Shown in pieces: positions 8,731 to 18,792 of a stretch of DNA of 64,000 bases. Under the pieces are notes generated by a model. It made no database searches. It was not told where the DNA came from and saw only the letters and a program-made list of their open reading frames with translations. Both the position numbers and the translations under genes were made by a program. The number at the start of each line of letters is the position of its first letter. Positions within the stretch are counted from its first letter, which is position 1. This DNA is from Gemmobacter aquarius (lineage in GTDB: Bacteria > Pseudomonadota > Alphaproteobacteria > Rhodobacterales > Rhodobacteraceae), in the NCBI RefSeq assembly GCF_003060865.1, contig NZ_CP028918.1, positions 3,274,001 through 3,338,000 of the forward strand. Reading direction: 5' to 3'.

Positions 8731-9615
8731 ATGTCCTACATTCCCTTTCCCGATATCACGCCCGACATCTTTTCGTTCGAGATCGGCGGCATGACATTCG
8801 CCCTGCGCTGGTATGCGCTGGCCTATATCGTCGGGCTTCTGGCGGGCTGGAAGCTGATCACCCGCATCGTCACCACCCGCAAACTGTGGGACGGCCCCGC
8901 TCCCGTGACCGCCGATCAGGTCGAGCGGCTGCTGACATGGGTGATCCTCGGGGTCATCCTTGGCGGCAGGGCGGGCTATGTGCTGTTCTATCAGCCGGGC
9001 TATTTCCTGCAAAACCCGTCGCATGTTCTGCGCGTCTGGGAAGGCGGCATGTCCTTTCACGGCGGCTTTCTGGGCGTCGTCGTGGCGGGGTTGATCTTTT
9101 GCAAGCGCGAAAAGATCCCGATGCTGGCCCTTGCCGACCTGATGGCCGTGGCCGCCCCCATCGGCCTGTTCCTTGGCCGTATCGCCAACTTCATCAACGC
9201 GGAATTGTGGGGCCGCCCGACCACCCTGCCATGGGGTGTCGCCTTCCCCGGCGAGGCCGCGCAAACCTGCGAGGGCGTGCTGACCATCTGCGCCCGCCAC
9301 CCGTCGCAGCTTTACGAAGCGGCGCTCGAAGGGTTGCTGCTGGGCGCGATGCTGGTCTGGGGCATCTGGCGCGGCGGCTGGCTGAAACGTCCGGGGCGCG
9401 TCTTGGGCCTGTTTCTTGCCGGATACGGGCTTGCCCGCTTTGCCGTCGAATTCGTCCGCCAGCCCGACGCGCAATTCATCACGGCGGGCAACCCCTTGGG
9501 ACTTGTGCTGCACATCGGCGGCTACGGGCTGACCATGGGGCAGATCCTGTCCTTGCCGATGGTGCTCGCGGGGCTGTGGTTCCTGATGCGGGCCAAACGG
9601 CCGATCCCGGCATGA
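8731..9615 (+). CDS. lgt: Prolipoprotein diacylglyceryl transferase
   Basis: 294 residues, seven predicted membrane segments. Lgt moves the diacylglyceryl group from phosphatidylglycerol to the lipobox cysteine of prolipoproteins at the inner membrane. Family signatures are present: [23 protein letters not shown], the conserved [16 protein letters not shown] block and RHPSQLYEA. The ATG at 8731 starts the conserved MSYIPFPDI segment; the open frame upstream is not Lgt-like. Its TGA overlaps the ATG of the next gene (ATGA), so it heads an lgt-midA-pgeF operon. Confidence 0.96.
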   Translation: MSYIPFPDITPDIFSFEIGGMTFALRWYALAYIVGLLAGWKLITRIVTTRKLWDGPAPVTADQVERLLTWVILGVILGGRAGYVLFYQPGYFLQNPSHVLRVWEGGMSFHGGFLGVVVAGLIFCKREKIPMLALADLMAVAAPIGLFLGRIANFINAELWGRPTTLPWGVAFPGEAAQTCEGVLTICARHPSQLYEAALEGLLLGAMLVWGIWRGGWLKRPGRVLGLFLAGYGLARFAVEFVRQPDAQFITAGNPLGLVLHIGGYGLTMGQILSLPMVLAGLWFLMRAKRPIPA

Positions 9616-10685
9616 CCGCGCTCGCGGGCCTTCTGGCGCGACGCATCGCGGCCACGGGTCCGCTGACGCTGGCCGATTACATGGCCGAATGCCTTCTGCA
9701 TCCCGACCACGGCTATTACGCCACGCGCGACCCTTTTGGCGCGGGCGGCGATTTCACCACCGCGCCCGAGATCAGCCAGATGTTCGGCGAACTGCTCGGC
9801 CTGTGCGTCGCGCAGGCATGGCTCGACCAAGGCGCACCCGCACCCTTTACGCTGGCCGAGCTTGGCCCCGGTCGCGGTACGCTGATGGCAGATGTGCTGC
9901 GCGCCACCCGCGCCGTGCCGGGCTTTCACGCGGGCGCAAGCGTGGTGCTGGTCGAAGCCTCGGCCAGCTTACGCGAAGTGCAGCGCCTTAGGCTGGGCAC
10001 CGCACCCTGCCCCGTCACTTGGGCGGGCAGCGTGCAAGACCTGCCAGATGCACCGCTGTTCCTGCTTGCCAACGAATTCTTCGACGCCCTGCCGATCCGC
10101 CAGTTCACCCGCCACCCGCAGGGCTGGGCCGAAACCATGGTCGGCCTCTCGGGCGATGCTCTGGCCCTCGGCCGCGCCGAACCCGCCAATCTGGCGCGTC
10201 TGGCGCACCGTCTAGCCGACACCCGCCCCGGCGACGTGGTCGAGCTGATGCCCGCCGCCGCCCCGATCATGGCCCGCATCGGGGGCCTGATCGAAGCCCG
10301 TGGCGGGGCCGCGATCATCGTCGATTACGGCGGCTGGCACTCGCTGGGCGATACGTTCCAGGCCTTGCGCGACCACCGCTTCACCGACCCGCTCGCCACC
10401 CCCGGCGAGGCCGACCTGACCGCCCATGTCGATTTCGAGGCCCTCGCCCAGGCCGCAGCCCCCGCCCGCGCATCCCGCATGATTCCGCAGGGAGAATTGC
10501 TCACCCGCCTCGGCATCGCCGCACGCAGTGGCAAACTCGCCCAAGGCTTGACCGGAGCGCCACTTGCAGCACACCTTGCCGCCACTCGCCGCTTGACCGA
10601 TCCTTCGGAAATGGGTTCGCTGTTCAAAGCCCTCGCCATCCACCCGTCCCGCCATAGGCCCCCGCCCGGATTTGACCTTGCTTGA
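9612..10685 (+). CDS. MidA/NDUFAF7-type class I SAM-dependent methyltransferase
   Basis: 357 residues of the family that includes mitochondrial NDUFAF7, which methylates an arginine of a complex I subunit during assembly. Visible features are the N-terminal [21 protein letters not shown], the segment [19 protein letters not shown], the SAM-binding motif [18 protein letters not shown] and [14 protein letters not shown]. The bacterial substrate is not established; complex I is a reasonable inference in a respiring alphaproteobacterium. The ATG overlaps the lgt stop by four bases, and its end overlaps pgeF by 14 bases. Confidence 0.92.
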   Translation: MTALAGLLARRIAATGPLTLADYMAECLLHPDHGYYATRDPFGAGGDFTTAPEISQMFGELLGLCVAQAWLDQGAPAPFTLAELGPGRGTLMADVLRATRAVPGFHAGASVVLVEASASLREVQRLRLGTAPCPVTWAGSVQDLPDAPLFLLANEFFDALPIRQFTRHPQGWAETMVGLSGDALALGRAEPANLARLAHRLADTRPGDVVELMPAAAPIMARIGGLIEARGGAAIIVDYGGWHSLGDTFQALRDHRFTDPLATPGEADLTAHVDFEALAQAAAPARASRMIPQGELLTRLGIAARSGKLAQGLTGAPLAAHLAATRRLTDPSEMGSLFKALAIHPSRHRPPPGFDLA

Positions 10686-11427
10686 AATCATCACCTCCGA
10701 TGCGATCACGGCCAGACACGGGTTCTTCACCCGCAAGGGGGGCGCGTCTTCGGGCATCTTCTTTGGCCTGAACTGCGGGCCGGGGTCGTCGGATCTGTCC
10801 GAGGTGGTGGCGATCAACCGCGCCCGCGTCGCCGATGCGCTGGGTGTGACGCGCGAAAACCTTCTGTCGGTCAATCAGGTCCATTCGCCCGATGTGCTGC
10901 ATGTCACGGCACCCTTCACCGACAGGCCCCGTGCCGATGCCATCGTGACGGCGACGCCGGGCATCGCCCTTGGCATCCTGACGGCCGATTGTCAGCCCGT
11001 GCTGTTCCACGATGCCAAAGCAGGCGTGATCGGGGCGGCCCATGCCGGTTGGCGCGGCACCCGCGACGGGGTGCTGGAAGCGACGGTCCAGGCGATGGAG
11101 GGGCTGGGTGCGAAACGGGCCGACATCACAGCCGTGATCGGCCCCTGCATCAGCCAAAGGAATTACGAGGTCGGGCCGGAATTCTTCGAAGCCTTCACCG
11201 CCGACGCCCCCGAAAACGCCCGCTACTTCGCAAACGGCACCGGCGACCGCATGCTGTTCGACCTGCCCGCATTGGGCCTGTCGCGCCTGCGGGCCGCTGG
11301 CGTAGGCCATGCCGAATGGACGCGGCACTGCACCTATGCCGACCCCGCCCGATTCTTCTCGTTCCGCCGCACGACCCACGCGGGCGAGGCCGATTACGGC
11401 CGACTGATTTCGGCGATCCGCCTGTAA
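10672..11427 (+). CDS. pgeF: Peptidoglycan editing factor PgeF (YfiH/DUF152 family)
   Basis: 251 residues. PgeF/YfiH is a cytoplasmic amidase-like enzyme that removes wrongly placed L-Ser from UDP-MurNAc precursors; the family is also called polyphenol oxidase or laccase-like. Metal-binding residues are visible in VNQVHSPDV, LTADCQPV and AAHAGWRG. The start is taken as TTG at 10672 inside the end of the methyltransferase gene, because the conserved [22 protein letters not shown] begins immediately after it and no ATG fits. Third gene of the lgt operon. Confidence 0.9.
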   Translation: MTLLEIITSDAITARHGFFTRKGGASSGIFFGLNCGPGSSDLSEVVAINRARVADALGVTRENLLSVNQVHSPDVLHVTAPFTDRPRADAIVTATPGIALGILTADCQPVLFHDAKAGVIGAAHAGWRGTRDGVLEATVQAMEGLGAKRADITAVIGPCISQRNYEVGPEFFEAFTADAPENARYFANGTGDRMLFDLPALGLSRLRAAGVGHAEWTRHCTYADPARFFSFRRTTHAGEADYGRLISAIRL

Positions 11428-11643
11428 CCTGCCGCCGAATTGTCGCAAATGCGGCAACAATCCGGGCGGAAACCGGATCGTTTCCCAAGAAATGCAGGCC
11501 GGATTGCGCGAAAGGCCGCGCCACAATTGGGGCCGCCCGCGCCACATCCTGTCCCTATTATGCACAATCCCGGCCCAATCCCCGCCGCAAAGCCGCGTCA
11601 GATTGACCCCATCGAACAAGTGCCACCTTTGGGGAAGACGACC

Positions 11644-11787
11644 ATGAAGACGAACCGCCGCTGGCTCAAATCCGCAATCGCCGCCAGCCTTCAGCCGCAG
11701 GTCGCCCTGCCGTGGCAGCGCGGCAACCGCAAGAAACCCGCCGCGCTGAACCCTGCGCCGCGCCCCGTAGCGATGGCCGCCCGCTAA
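11644..11787 (+). CDS. Short basic conserved-looking hypothetical protein
   Basis: 47 residues, very basic (MKTNRRWLKSAIAASLQPQ...), rich in Arg, Ala and Pro, ending PVAMAAR. The ATG at 11644 has a GGGGAAG ribosome binding site at a good distance, and codon use is like its neighbours. A short amphipathic N-terminal helix is followed by a proline-rich tail. I recall similar 45-60 residue proteins beginning MK..RRWLKSAIAA and containing LPW in other Rhodobacterales, but cannot verify this here. No function is proposed. Confidence 0.6.
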   Translation: MKTNRRWLKSAIAASLQPQVALPWQRGNRKKPAALNPAPRPVAMAAR

Positions 11788-12074
11788 GCGCGACCCGGCG
11801 GCGGGCCATTTGCGCCCGCTCATCCGGCGATTCGCGGCGCACACGCAAGGATTGCACGCCAACCGTGCGACAATTGAAACGAATTGCTGCGATCCGCCGC
11901 AGAGCCGCACCAATCGCGGCAAAAATTTGACGAAAGCGCCCCCGCTTGCCATATTCACAGCATGGTCGACCCGAACCGGCAGCATCTGCCACGTGACGGG
12001 TCCGGTCTTGCTTCGGTAAAGCGGTCCCGGCGCGTCCTCTGCGTGCCATCAGGGGCCGCTTATCCGTTTGGCGG

Positions 12075-12575
12075 TCAGGCCGTCTTTGCCAGCCGCGCTT
12101 CCAGCACATCGAAGGGCACGCCCGGTTCATCCTTGGCGCAGCGGATCACAAGGCTGGTCTTCACCGTCGCCACATTCTCGGCCTTGAGCAATTCGCCGGT
12201 CAGGAAACTCTGGAACGACGACAGATCGGGTGCCACGCATTTCAGGATGAAATCGATCTCGCCGTTCAGCATATGACACTCGCGCACCAGCGACCACTGG
12301 CGGCAGCGTTGCTCAAAGATCGCCAGATCTGCCTCGGCCTGGCTTTGCAGCCGCACCATGGCGAACACCTGCACCTCGAAGCCCAACTCGCGCGCGTCGA
12401 TATCGGCGTGATAGCCGCGCACAAAGCCTGCCTCTTCCAGCGTGCGGACCCGCCGCAGACAGGGCGGCGCGGAAATCCCCACGCGGCTGGCAAGCTCGAC
12501 GTTCGTCATCCGCCCGTCCGCCTGCAACTCGGCAAGAATTTGACGGTCGATAGGGTCGAGTTTCGATCCGGCCAT
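12075..12575 (-). CDS. Lrp/AsnC family transcriptional regulator
   Basis: 166 residues. An N-terminal winged helix-turn-helix (LDPIDRQILAELQADGRMTN and GISAPPCLRRVRTLEEAGFV) is followed by the AsnC ligand-binding and oligomerisation domain (EVQVFAMVRLQSQ, GEIDFILKCVAPDL, TSLVIRCAKDEPGVP). Such proteins sense amino acids and often regulate the adjacent gene; here the divergent neighbour is trxB, though the target cannot be inferred firmly. The start at 12575 was chosen because the longer frame upstream is not family-like. Confidence 0.93.
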   Translation of the reverse strand: MAGSKLDPIDRQILAELQADGRMTNVELASRVGISAPPCLRRVRTLEEAGFVRGYHADIDARELGFEVQVFAMVRLQSQAEADLAIFEQRCRQWSLVRECHMLNGEIDFILKCVAPDLSSFQSFLTGELLKAENVATVKTSLVIRCAKDEPGVPFDVLEARLAKTA

Positions 12576-12669
12576 GGCGGTCCCCTTTGCTCCGGTGGCG
12601 CACCGGATTTTTCGACTATGTAGGCGCGGCCTATCTTTCGCGCAACAATGTTTCACCGCCACGCAATAA

Positions 12670-13746
<1,077 letters not shown>

Positions 13747-13755
13747 ACCGCCAAC

Positions 13756-13870
13756 CAAATTTCTGACGCAGAAATTTGACCGGAATTTTACGAAAATTCC
13801 GCCGCGAAATCCTGCCCTCGGCCTGCGTTTCCTGCGTCAGGAAACGTCGCGGACCCTGCGTCAGGGTCCG
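13756..13870. repeat. Hairpin array 1: four hairpins with fixed triloop and variable stems
   Basis: Four adjacent hairpins: 13756-13778 (stem CAAATTTCTG, loop ACG), 13781-13801 (CGGAATTTT, ACG), 13826-13846 (CGTTTCCTG, CGT) and 13850-13870 (CGGACCCTG, CGT). All stems of 9-10 bp are perfect although their sequences differ. Hairpins within a pair are 2-3 bases apart; the pairs are 24 bases apart. The second pair has the reverse-complement loop, so the array is an inverted arrangement. It starts 10 bases after trxB. The rest of the 316-base gap to the next gene shows nothing else. Confidence 0.85.
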
Positions 13871-14062
13871 CCCCCCGGCGCGCGAACAGCTTTCATGCGC
13901 CCTTCGGTCACGGCGAACCCTGTTCCGCAATCGACCCCGCCTATGGCATTTTCGCCCTTTTTGAAGCCCCTTAATCCTTGATTGCTGGAAATCATCCCGC
14001 CAAACCGCTAAGCCGCGCCGCAACCGCGGGGTCCGCCCGCCAAAATGCAGCAGAGGCCGTCC

Positions 14063-15769
14063 ATGACGCTTTCGAACCACGCCCCGATTCCGGAACTTTA
14101 CGTCTCGCATGACTCGGCCCAGAAACTGAAGGTCGAGGCCGCGCAGCTTCCGTCATGGGATCTGACCGCGCGTCAGGTCTGCGACCTCGAACTTCTGATG
14201 AACGGCGGCTTCGCGCCGCTGCGCGGTTTCCAGTCCGAGGCCGATTACAACGGCACCGTCGAAAACATGCGGACCGCCGATGGAACGCTGTGGCCGATGC
14301 CCGTGACGCTGGACGTGTCGGAAAAATTCGCCGAAGCCGTGGCCCCCGGTCAGGATATCGCCCTGCGCGATGCAGAAGGCGTGATCCTTGCCATCCTGTC
14401 GATTTCCGACAAATGGGTGCCGAACAAATCCAAGGAAGCCGAACATGTGTTCGGAGCCGATGACCTTGCCCACCCTGCGGTGAACTATTTGCACAATGTG
14501 GCTGGCCCCGTTTACCTCGGCGGCGCGATCACCGGCATCCAGCCGCCCGTGCATTACGATTTCAAGGCCCGCCGCGACACCCCGAACGAGCTTCGCGCCT
14601 TTTTCCGCAAAATGGGCTGGCGCCGCATCGTCGCCTTCCAGACCCGCAACCCGCTGCACCGCGCGCATCAGGAACTGACCTTCCGCGCCGCGCGCGAGGC
14701 CGAGGCTAACCTGCTGATCCACCCCGTGGTGGGCATGACGAAACCGGGCGATGTCGACCACTTCACCCGCGTGCGCTGCTATGAAGCGGTGCTTGACCAA
14801 TACCCTGCGTCCACCACGCACCTGTCGCTTCTCAACCTCGCCATGCGGATGGGCGGCCCGCGCGAGGCTCTGTGGCATGCGATCATCCGCAAGAACCACG
14901 GGTTGACCCATTTCATCGTGGGCCGTGACCATGCCGGTCCGGGCAAGAACAGCCAAGGCAAGGATTTCTACGACCCCTACGCAGCACAAGTGCTGGTGGC
15001 AGCGCATCAGAAAGAGATCGGCATCGAGATGGTCGATTTCAAACAGATGGTCTATGTGCAGGAAAAATCGCAATACTACCCGGTGGACGAGGTGCCGGAA
15101 GGGTCTACCGTGCTGGATATTTCCGGCACCGAACTGCGCCGTCGCCTGCGCGAGGGGCTGGATATCCCCGATTGGTTCAGCTTTCCGCAAGTGGTCACCG
15201 AACTGCGCCGCACCTCGCCGCCGCGTGCGAAACAGGGCTTTACCGTCTTCTTCACCGGCCTGTCGGGTTCGGGCAAATCGACCATCGCCAACGCGCTTAT
15301 GGTCAAGCTGATGGAGATGGGCGGCCGCCCCGTCACGCTGCTCGACGGGGATGTGGTCCGCAAGCACCTGTCCTCGGAGCTCGGCTTTTCCAAAGAGCAC
15401 CGCGACATCAACATCAAGCGCATCGGCTATGTGGCGTCGGAAATCACCAAGAACGGCGGCATCGCGATCTGCGCGCCCATCGCGCCCTACACCGCCACCC
15501 GCCGCGCCGTGCGCGAGATGATCGAAGCCTTCGGCGCCTTCATCGAAGTGCATGTGGCGACCTCCATCGAGGAATGCGAACGCCGCGACCGCAAGGGCCT
15601 GTACAAGCTGGCCCGCGAAGGCAAGATCAAGGAATTCACCGGCATCTCCGACCCCTACGAAGCCCCGACCAAGGCCGAACTGGTGGTCGACACCGAAGGC
15701 ACGGACGTGGATTACTGCGCGCAGCAGGTGATCCTGAAGCTGGAAAGCATGGGTCTGATCAAGGCGTAA
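14063..15769 (+). CDS. Bifunctional sulfate adenylyltransferase/adenylylsulfate kinase
   Basis: 568 residues. The N-terminal ATP sulfurylase domain makes adenosine phosphosulfate (APS) from sulfate and ATP; its signatures are FQTRNPLHRAH and VGRDHAGPGK. The C-terminal APS kinase domain (from about residue 390) makes PAPS and has the P-loop FTGLSGSGKST, LLDGDVVR and GIAICAPIAPY. This Sat-CysC fusion replaces CysD/CysN/CysC in sulfate assimilation and also supplies PAPS for sulfotransferases. The start at 14063 has AGAGG six bases upstream; an in-frame ATG at 14045 would add six residues. A strong terminator follows. Confidence 0.95.
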   Translation: MTLSNHAPIPELYVSHDSAQKLKVEAAQLPSWDLTARQVCDLELLMNGGFAPLRGFQSEADYNGTVENMRTADGTLWPMPVTLDVSEKFAEAVAPGQDIALRDAEGVILAILSISDKWVPNKSKEAEHVFGADDLAHPAVNYLHNVAGPVYLGGAITGIQPPVHYDFKARRDTPNELRAFFRKMGWRRIVAFQTRNPLHRAHQELTFRAAREAEANLLIHPVVGMTKPGDVDHFTRVRCYEAVLDQYPASTTHLSLLNLAMRMGGPREALWHAIIRKNHGLTHFIVGRDHAGPGKNSQGKDFYDPYAAQVLVAAHQKEIGIEMVDFKQMVYVQEKSQYYPVDEVPEGSTVLDISGTELRRRLREGLDIPDWFSFPQVVTELRRTSPPRAKQGFTVFFTGLSGSGKSTIANALMVKLMEMGGRPVTLLDGDVVRKHLSSELGFSKEHRDINIKRIGYVASEITKNGGIAICAPIAPYTATRRAVREMIEAFGAFIEVHVATSIEECERRDRKGLYKLAREGKIKEFTGISDPYEAPTKAELVVDTEGTDVDYCAQQVILKLESMGLIKA

Positions 15770-15790
15770 GCCCGCAGCCCGCCCGAAACG

Positions 15791-15820
15791 ACAAAGCCCC
15801 GCAGCGATGCGGGGCTTTGT
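15791..15820 (+). terminator. Intrinsic terminator hairpin after sat-cysC
   Basis: A 13 bp perfect stem (ACAAAGCCCCGCA against its complement) closes a GCGA tetraloop. The 3' arm ends in CTTTGT, followed by CATT. The flanking A-rich/T-rich arms make it able to work on either strand, which suits the convergent DUF1150 gene. Confidence 0.85.
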
Positions 15821-15927
15821 CATTCCAGCTCCGCTTGCGGCGGCGGCAGCGCGGCCGCAACTGGCTTTCCGTCAAACCGAAGTTCGGCAGGCATGTGCCG
15901 CGCCTCAATCAAACCTACTGTGCAATC

Positions 15928-16155
15928 TCAATGCACGTTCACCGGCGCCATGTCGTTTGCCCGTGCAATTACAAAGGCCAGCGCGCGGTCCTTGACCAGC
16001 GCGAGGCGGTCGCCGTCCTCGTCGTGCAAGGCATAGATCGTGGTCAGCCCGCCGGCATGGGCCTGCACATCAGCGGGCAGGTCGGCCACCAACACGGGGC
16101 GCACATAGACGATTCGGCCTTCGCCTTCAGGCAGGCCTTCGAATTTCGTATCCAT
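15928..16155 (-). CDS. DUF1150 family protein
   Basis: 75 residues, acidic, no signal peptide. It matches the DUF1150 family, small proteins found beside small heat shock genes in Alphaproteobacteria: IVYVRPVLVADLPADV, TTIYALHDEDGDRLALV and ALAFVIARANDMAPVNVH are the typical segments. Function is unknown. It follows the Hsp20 gene by eight bases in the same direction, so the two form an operon and it is probably heat- or stress-induced with it. Confidence 0.88.
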   Translation of the reverse strand: MDTKFEGLPEGEGRIVYVRPVLVADLPADVQAHAGGLTTIYALHDEDGDRLALVKDRALAFVIARANDMAPVNVH

Positions 16156-16163
16156 CTCTCACC

Positions 16164-16586
16164 TCATTTCCGACCGCTGCGCGAACTGATCGCAATCGTC
16201 TGCACCACCGTTTCAGGCACCGACCGACGCAGATCGATGTGCAGCAGCCCATGTTCCATCGACGCCCCCGCCACCTCGACCCCGTCGGCCAGCACGAAGC
16301 TGCGCTGAAAGGCGCGGGCGGCGATGCCACGGTGCAGGAACACCCGCTCGCCGATATCATCGGACTGGCGACCGCGGATCACCAGTTGGCGATCCTCGAC
16401 CGTGATCGACAGGTCTTCCTCGCGGAAACCGGCCACGGCCAACGTAATGCGATAAGCGTTTTCAGAGGTGGCTTCGATGTTGAAGGGCGGATAGCCCTCG
16501 GCGGTTTTCGCCGTGCGTTCGACCAGCCGTTCAAGCTGCTCGAAGCCCAACAGGAACGGATGTGTCCCAAAGCTCAGTTTCGTCAT
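16164..16586 (-). CDS. Small heat shock protein, Hsp20 family (IbpA-like)
   Basis: 140 residues. ATP-independent holdase that binds unfolding proteins. The alpha-crystallin domain spans about residues 35-130: PPFNIEATSENAYRITLAVA, FREEDLSITVEDRQLVIRG, GIAARAFQRSFVLADGVEV and the conserved end strand GLLHIDL. A short N-terminal arm (FGTHPFLLGFEQLERLVERT) is typical of the bacterial class A proteins. The ATG is preceded by AAAAGGG. I did not find a convincing ROSE-type RNA thermometer in its leader. Confidence 0.93.
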   Translation of the reverse strand: MTKLSFGTHPFLLGFEQLERLVERTAKTAEGYPPFNIEATSENAYRITLAVAGFREEDLSITVEDRQLVIRGRQSDDIGERVFLHRGIAARAFQRSFVLADGVEVAGASMEHGLLHIDLRRSVPETVVQTIAISSRSGRK

Positions 16587-16849
16587 CGGTCATGCCCTTT
16601 TGTCCAAGCGACATTGCGCGAAAGCCCCGTCATGGCGACCCCTGCGCCCGATGAATATGGGATGCCGCCAAAGCCCGCGCAAGAGGCTGCGCCGCACCTC
16701 TCCGGTGGGGCCAGTCGCCGGAAATCGCCGTTTTTTGACCGTCAGCGTGGCAGATTCCTTCCCGCAACGCGGCATTTTGGCTGTATTCTGTTCCCAGAAA
16801 CAGAAACGACTCAGGCCCGCAGGGCTTGGGCAACAATTCCGCAGGTTCC

Positions 16850-17068
16850 ATGAACGCGCCCAGCGAGATGAACTTCGAAGACATGCTCCGGATCCGGCTC
16901 GAGGTGCTGCGCCGCGAGCATCGCGATCTGGACGAGGCGATCTTTGCGCTCGAAACCGGTGGCCGCCCCGACCAACTGACGCTGCGGCGGCTGAAAAAGC
17001 AGAAACTGGCGCTGAAAGACCAGATCGTAAAGCTGGAAGACCAGCTTATTCCCGACATCATCGCCTGA
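16850..17068 (+). CDS. YdcH family protein (DUF465)
   Basis: 72 residues, nearly all helical: LRIRLEVLRREHRDLDEAIFAL, then TLRRLKKQKLALKDQIVKLEDQL. This is the DUF465/YdcH pattern, a two-helix coiled-coil of unknown function. The ATG at 16850 follows GCAGG; ATG 16868 is possible. The 263 bases between it and the divergent Hsp20 gene show no further gene. Confidence 0.85.
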   Translation: MNAPSEMNFEDMLRIRLEVLRREHRDLDEAIFALETGGRPDQLTLRRLKKQKLALKDQIVKLEDQLIPDIIA

Positions 17069-17078
17069 TCCCGGCAAA

Positions 17079-17099
17079 GGTGGGTGCATAGCACCCACC
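17079..17099. other. Hairpin between the ydcH-like gene and purE
   Basis: GGTGGGTGC pairs with GCACCCACC around ATA, 11 bases after the ydcH-like stop, followed by CTACGGG rather than a T-tract. It may be a weak terminator or a dispersed repeat; GGTGGGTGC/GCACCCACC palindromes are frequent between genes in this bacterial family (general recollection). Confidence 0.5.
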
Positions 17100-17178
17100 C
17101 TACGGGCCAGACGTTCCACCGCTTGCCCCTACGGCCCGATGCTCTATACCCGAACCGACCGCAGGAACGGGGGCGATC

Positions 17179-17664
17179 ATGGCTGTCAGCGTCGGAATCA
17201 TCATGGGTTCGCAATCGGACTGGCCAACCATGAAGGAGGCCGCGACCCTGCTCGATACGCTCGGCATCCCGTATGAGGCCAAGATCGTCTCGGCCCACCG
17301 CACCCCCGACCGGCTTTGGACCTATGGCAAAACCGCCGTCGACCGCGGGCTGAAAGTCATCATCGCGGGCGCGGGCGGGGCGGCCCATCTGCCCGGAATG
17401 ATGGCGTCTAAAACCCGTATCCCCGTCATCGGCGTTCCGGTCCAGACCAAGGCGCTTTCGGGTGTCGACAGCCTTTACTCCATCCTGCAAATGCCGCGCG
17501 GCTATCCTGTGGCCACCATGGCCATCGGCGCGGCAGGTGCTGCCAATGCCGCGCTTATGGCCGCAGGCATCCTCGCGCTGAACGATGCCGCGCTTGCCGC
17601 GCGGCTCGATGCGTGGCGCGCAGCACTTTCCGCCTCGATCCCCGACGAGCCGAAGGATGAATGA
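17179..17664 (+). CDS. purE: 5-(carboxyamino)imidazole ribonucleotide mutase
   Basis: 161 residues, class I PurE size. Converts N5-CAIR (made by PurK) to CAIR in purine synthesis. Signatures: [13 protein letters not shown] for phosphate binding, [11 protein letters not shown] with the catalytic His, [12 protein letters not shown] and [15 protein letters not shown]. The ATG follows GGAACGGGGGCGATC. Its TGA overlaps or abuts the purK start, as expected for partners in consecutive steps. Confidence 0.97.
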   Translation: MAVSVGIIMGSQSDWPTMKEAATLLDTLGIPYEAKIVSAHRTPDRLWTYGKTAVDRGLKVIIAGAGGAAHLPGMMASKTRIPVIGVPVQTKALSGVDSLYSILQMPRGYPVATMAIGAAGAANAALMAAGILALNDAALAARLDAWRAALSASIPDEPKDE

Positions 17665-17665
17665 T

Positions 17666-18721
17666 ATGCTTCCCCCCGGTTCGACCATCGGCATCCTTGG
17701 CGGCGGGCAGCTTGGCCGCATGCTTTCGGTCGCTGCCTCGCGGCTTGGCTACCTGACCCACATCTACGAGCCTGCCGCCAACCCGCCCGCCGAACACGTT
17801 GCCCACCGCCTGACGACCGCAAGCTATGACGATCTCACCGCGCTGGCGGCTTTCGCGGCTTCGGTCGATGTCATCACCTATGAATTCGAGAATATCCCCA
17901 CCGCCGCGCTGGACGTGCTCGAGAAAACGCACCCCATCCGCCCCGACCGCCGCGCCCTTGCCGTTTCGCAGGAACGCATCGCGGAAAAAGATTTCCTGAC
18001 CGGCCTTGGCCTGACCACCGCGCCCTATGCCCGCGTCACCTCGCTGTCCGACCTGACCGCCGCGCTTGACCATATCGGCACGCCCGCGATCCTGAAAACC
18101 ACCCGCCTCGGCTATGACGGCAAAGGTCAGGCCCGCATCATGGCCCCCGCCGACGCCCCCGCCGCACTCGCGCAGATGGATGGCGCCGAAGCGGTACTGG
18201 AAGGCTTCATCGACTTCAGCCACGAGGTTTCGGTCATCGCCGCGCGTGGCCTCGACGGGTCGGTCGCCTGCTATGATCCCGGGGAAAACGTGCACCGTTC
18301 GGGCATCCTGCACAGCACAACCATCCCCGCCCGCCTGTCACCGTCACAGCGCACCGACGCCATCCTGATCGCCGCCCGCATCCTGAATGCGCTCGATTAC
18401 GTCGGCGTCATGGGGGTCGAGCTTTTCGTTACCCCCACGGGCCTGATCGTCAACGAAATCGCGCCGCGTGTGCACAATTCCGGCCATTGGACGCAGAACG
18501 GATGCGCGGTGGACCAGTTCGAACAGCACATCCGCGCCGTCACCGGCTGGCCCTTGGGCGACGGGTCGCGCCATAGCGACGTGGTGATGGAAAACCTGAT
18601 CGGCGACGATATCGCCCGCGTGCCCGCAATCGCCCGCGAAAAGAACGCGGCGCTGCACCTTTATGGCAAGGCCGAGGCGCGGGCAGGCCGCAAGATGGGC
18701 CATGTCAACCGCGTGAAGTAA
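17666..18721 (+). CDS. purK: 5-(carboxyamino)imidazole ribonucleotide synthase
   Basis: 351 residues. ATP-grasp enzyme making N5-CAIR from AIR, bicarbonate and ATP. The N-terminal IGILGGGQLGRMLSVAASRLG, the segment VITYEFENIP, the glycine-rich KTTRLGYDGKGQ loop and NEIAPRVHNSGHWT are all present. AAGGA at 17653 is eight bases from the ATG at 17666, favouring that start over the in-frame ATG at 17657, which would add three residues and overlap purE. purE and purK form a two-gene operon. Confidence 0.96.
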   Translation: MLPPGSTIGILGGGQLGRMLSVAASRLGYLTHIYEPAANPPAEHVAHRLTTASYDDLTALAAFAASVDVITYEFENIPTAALDVLEKTHPIRPDRRALAVSQERIAEKDFLTGLGLTTAPYARVTSLSDLTAALDHIGTPAILKTTRLGYDGKGQARIMAPADAPAALAQMDGAEAVLEGFIDFSHEVSVIAARGLDGSVACYDPGENVHRSGILHSTTIPARLSPSQRTDAILIAARILNALDYVGVMGVELFVTPTGLIVNEIAPRVHNSGHWTQNGCAVDQFEQHIRAVTGWPLGDGSRHSDVVMENLIGDDIARVPAIAREKNAALHLYGKAEARAGRKMGHVNRVK

Positions 18722-18762
18722 CCTGCTGCGCCGTCACGGTCGCCAGATATCCTGATGGGGGT

Positions 18763-18782
18763 GCGGGGGTCTGAACCCCCGC
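18763..18782. terminator. Hairpin between convergent purK and the small membrane protein gene
   Basis: GCGGGGGT pairs with ACCCCCGC around CTGA, 41 bases after purK and 10 bases from the stop of the opposing gene. No T-tract follows, so Rho-independent termination is uncertain. Confidence 0.5.
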
Positions 18783-18792
18783 CCGCGGCCGC

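Noticed and set aside
13756..13870. CRISPR-like array
   Set aside because: The repeated units are hairpins with differing stems and no constant repeat or unique spacers; no cas genes are near.
14153..15823. 556-codon open frame on the minus strand
   Set aside because: Antisense to the Sat/APS kinase fusion, with no recognisable domain.
16587..16650. Possible ROSE-type RNA thermometer upstream of the Hsp20 gene
   Set aside because: No short hairpin pairing the ribosome binding site with a UUGCU-like segment could be drawn.
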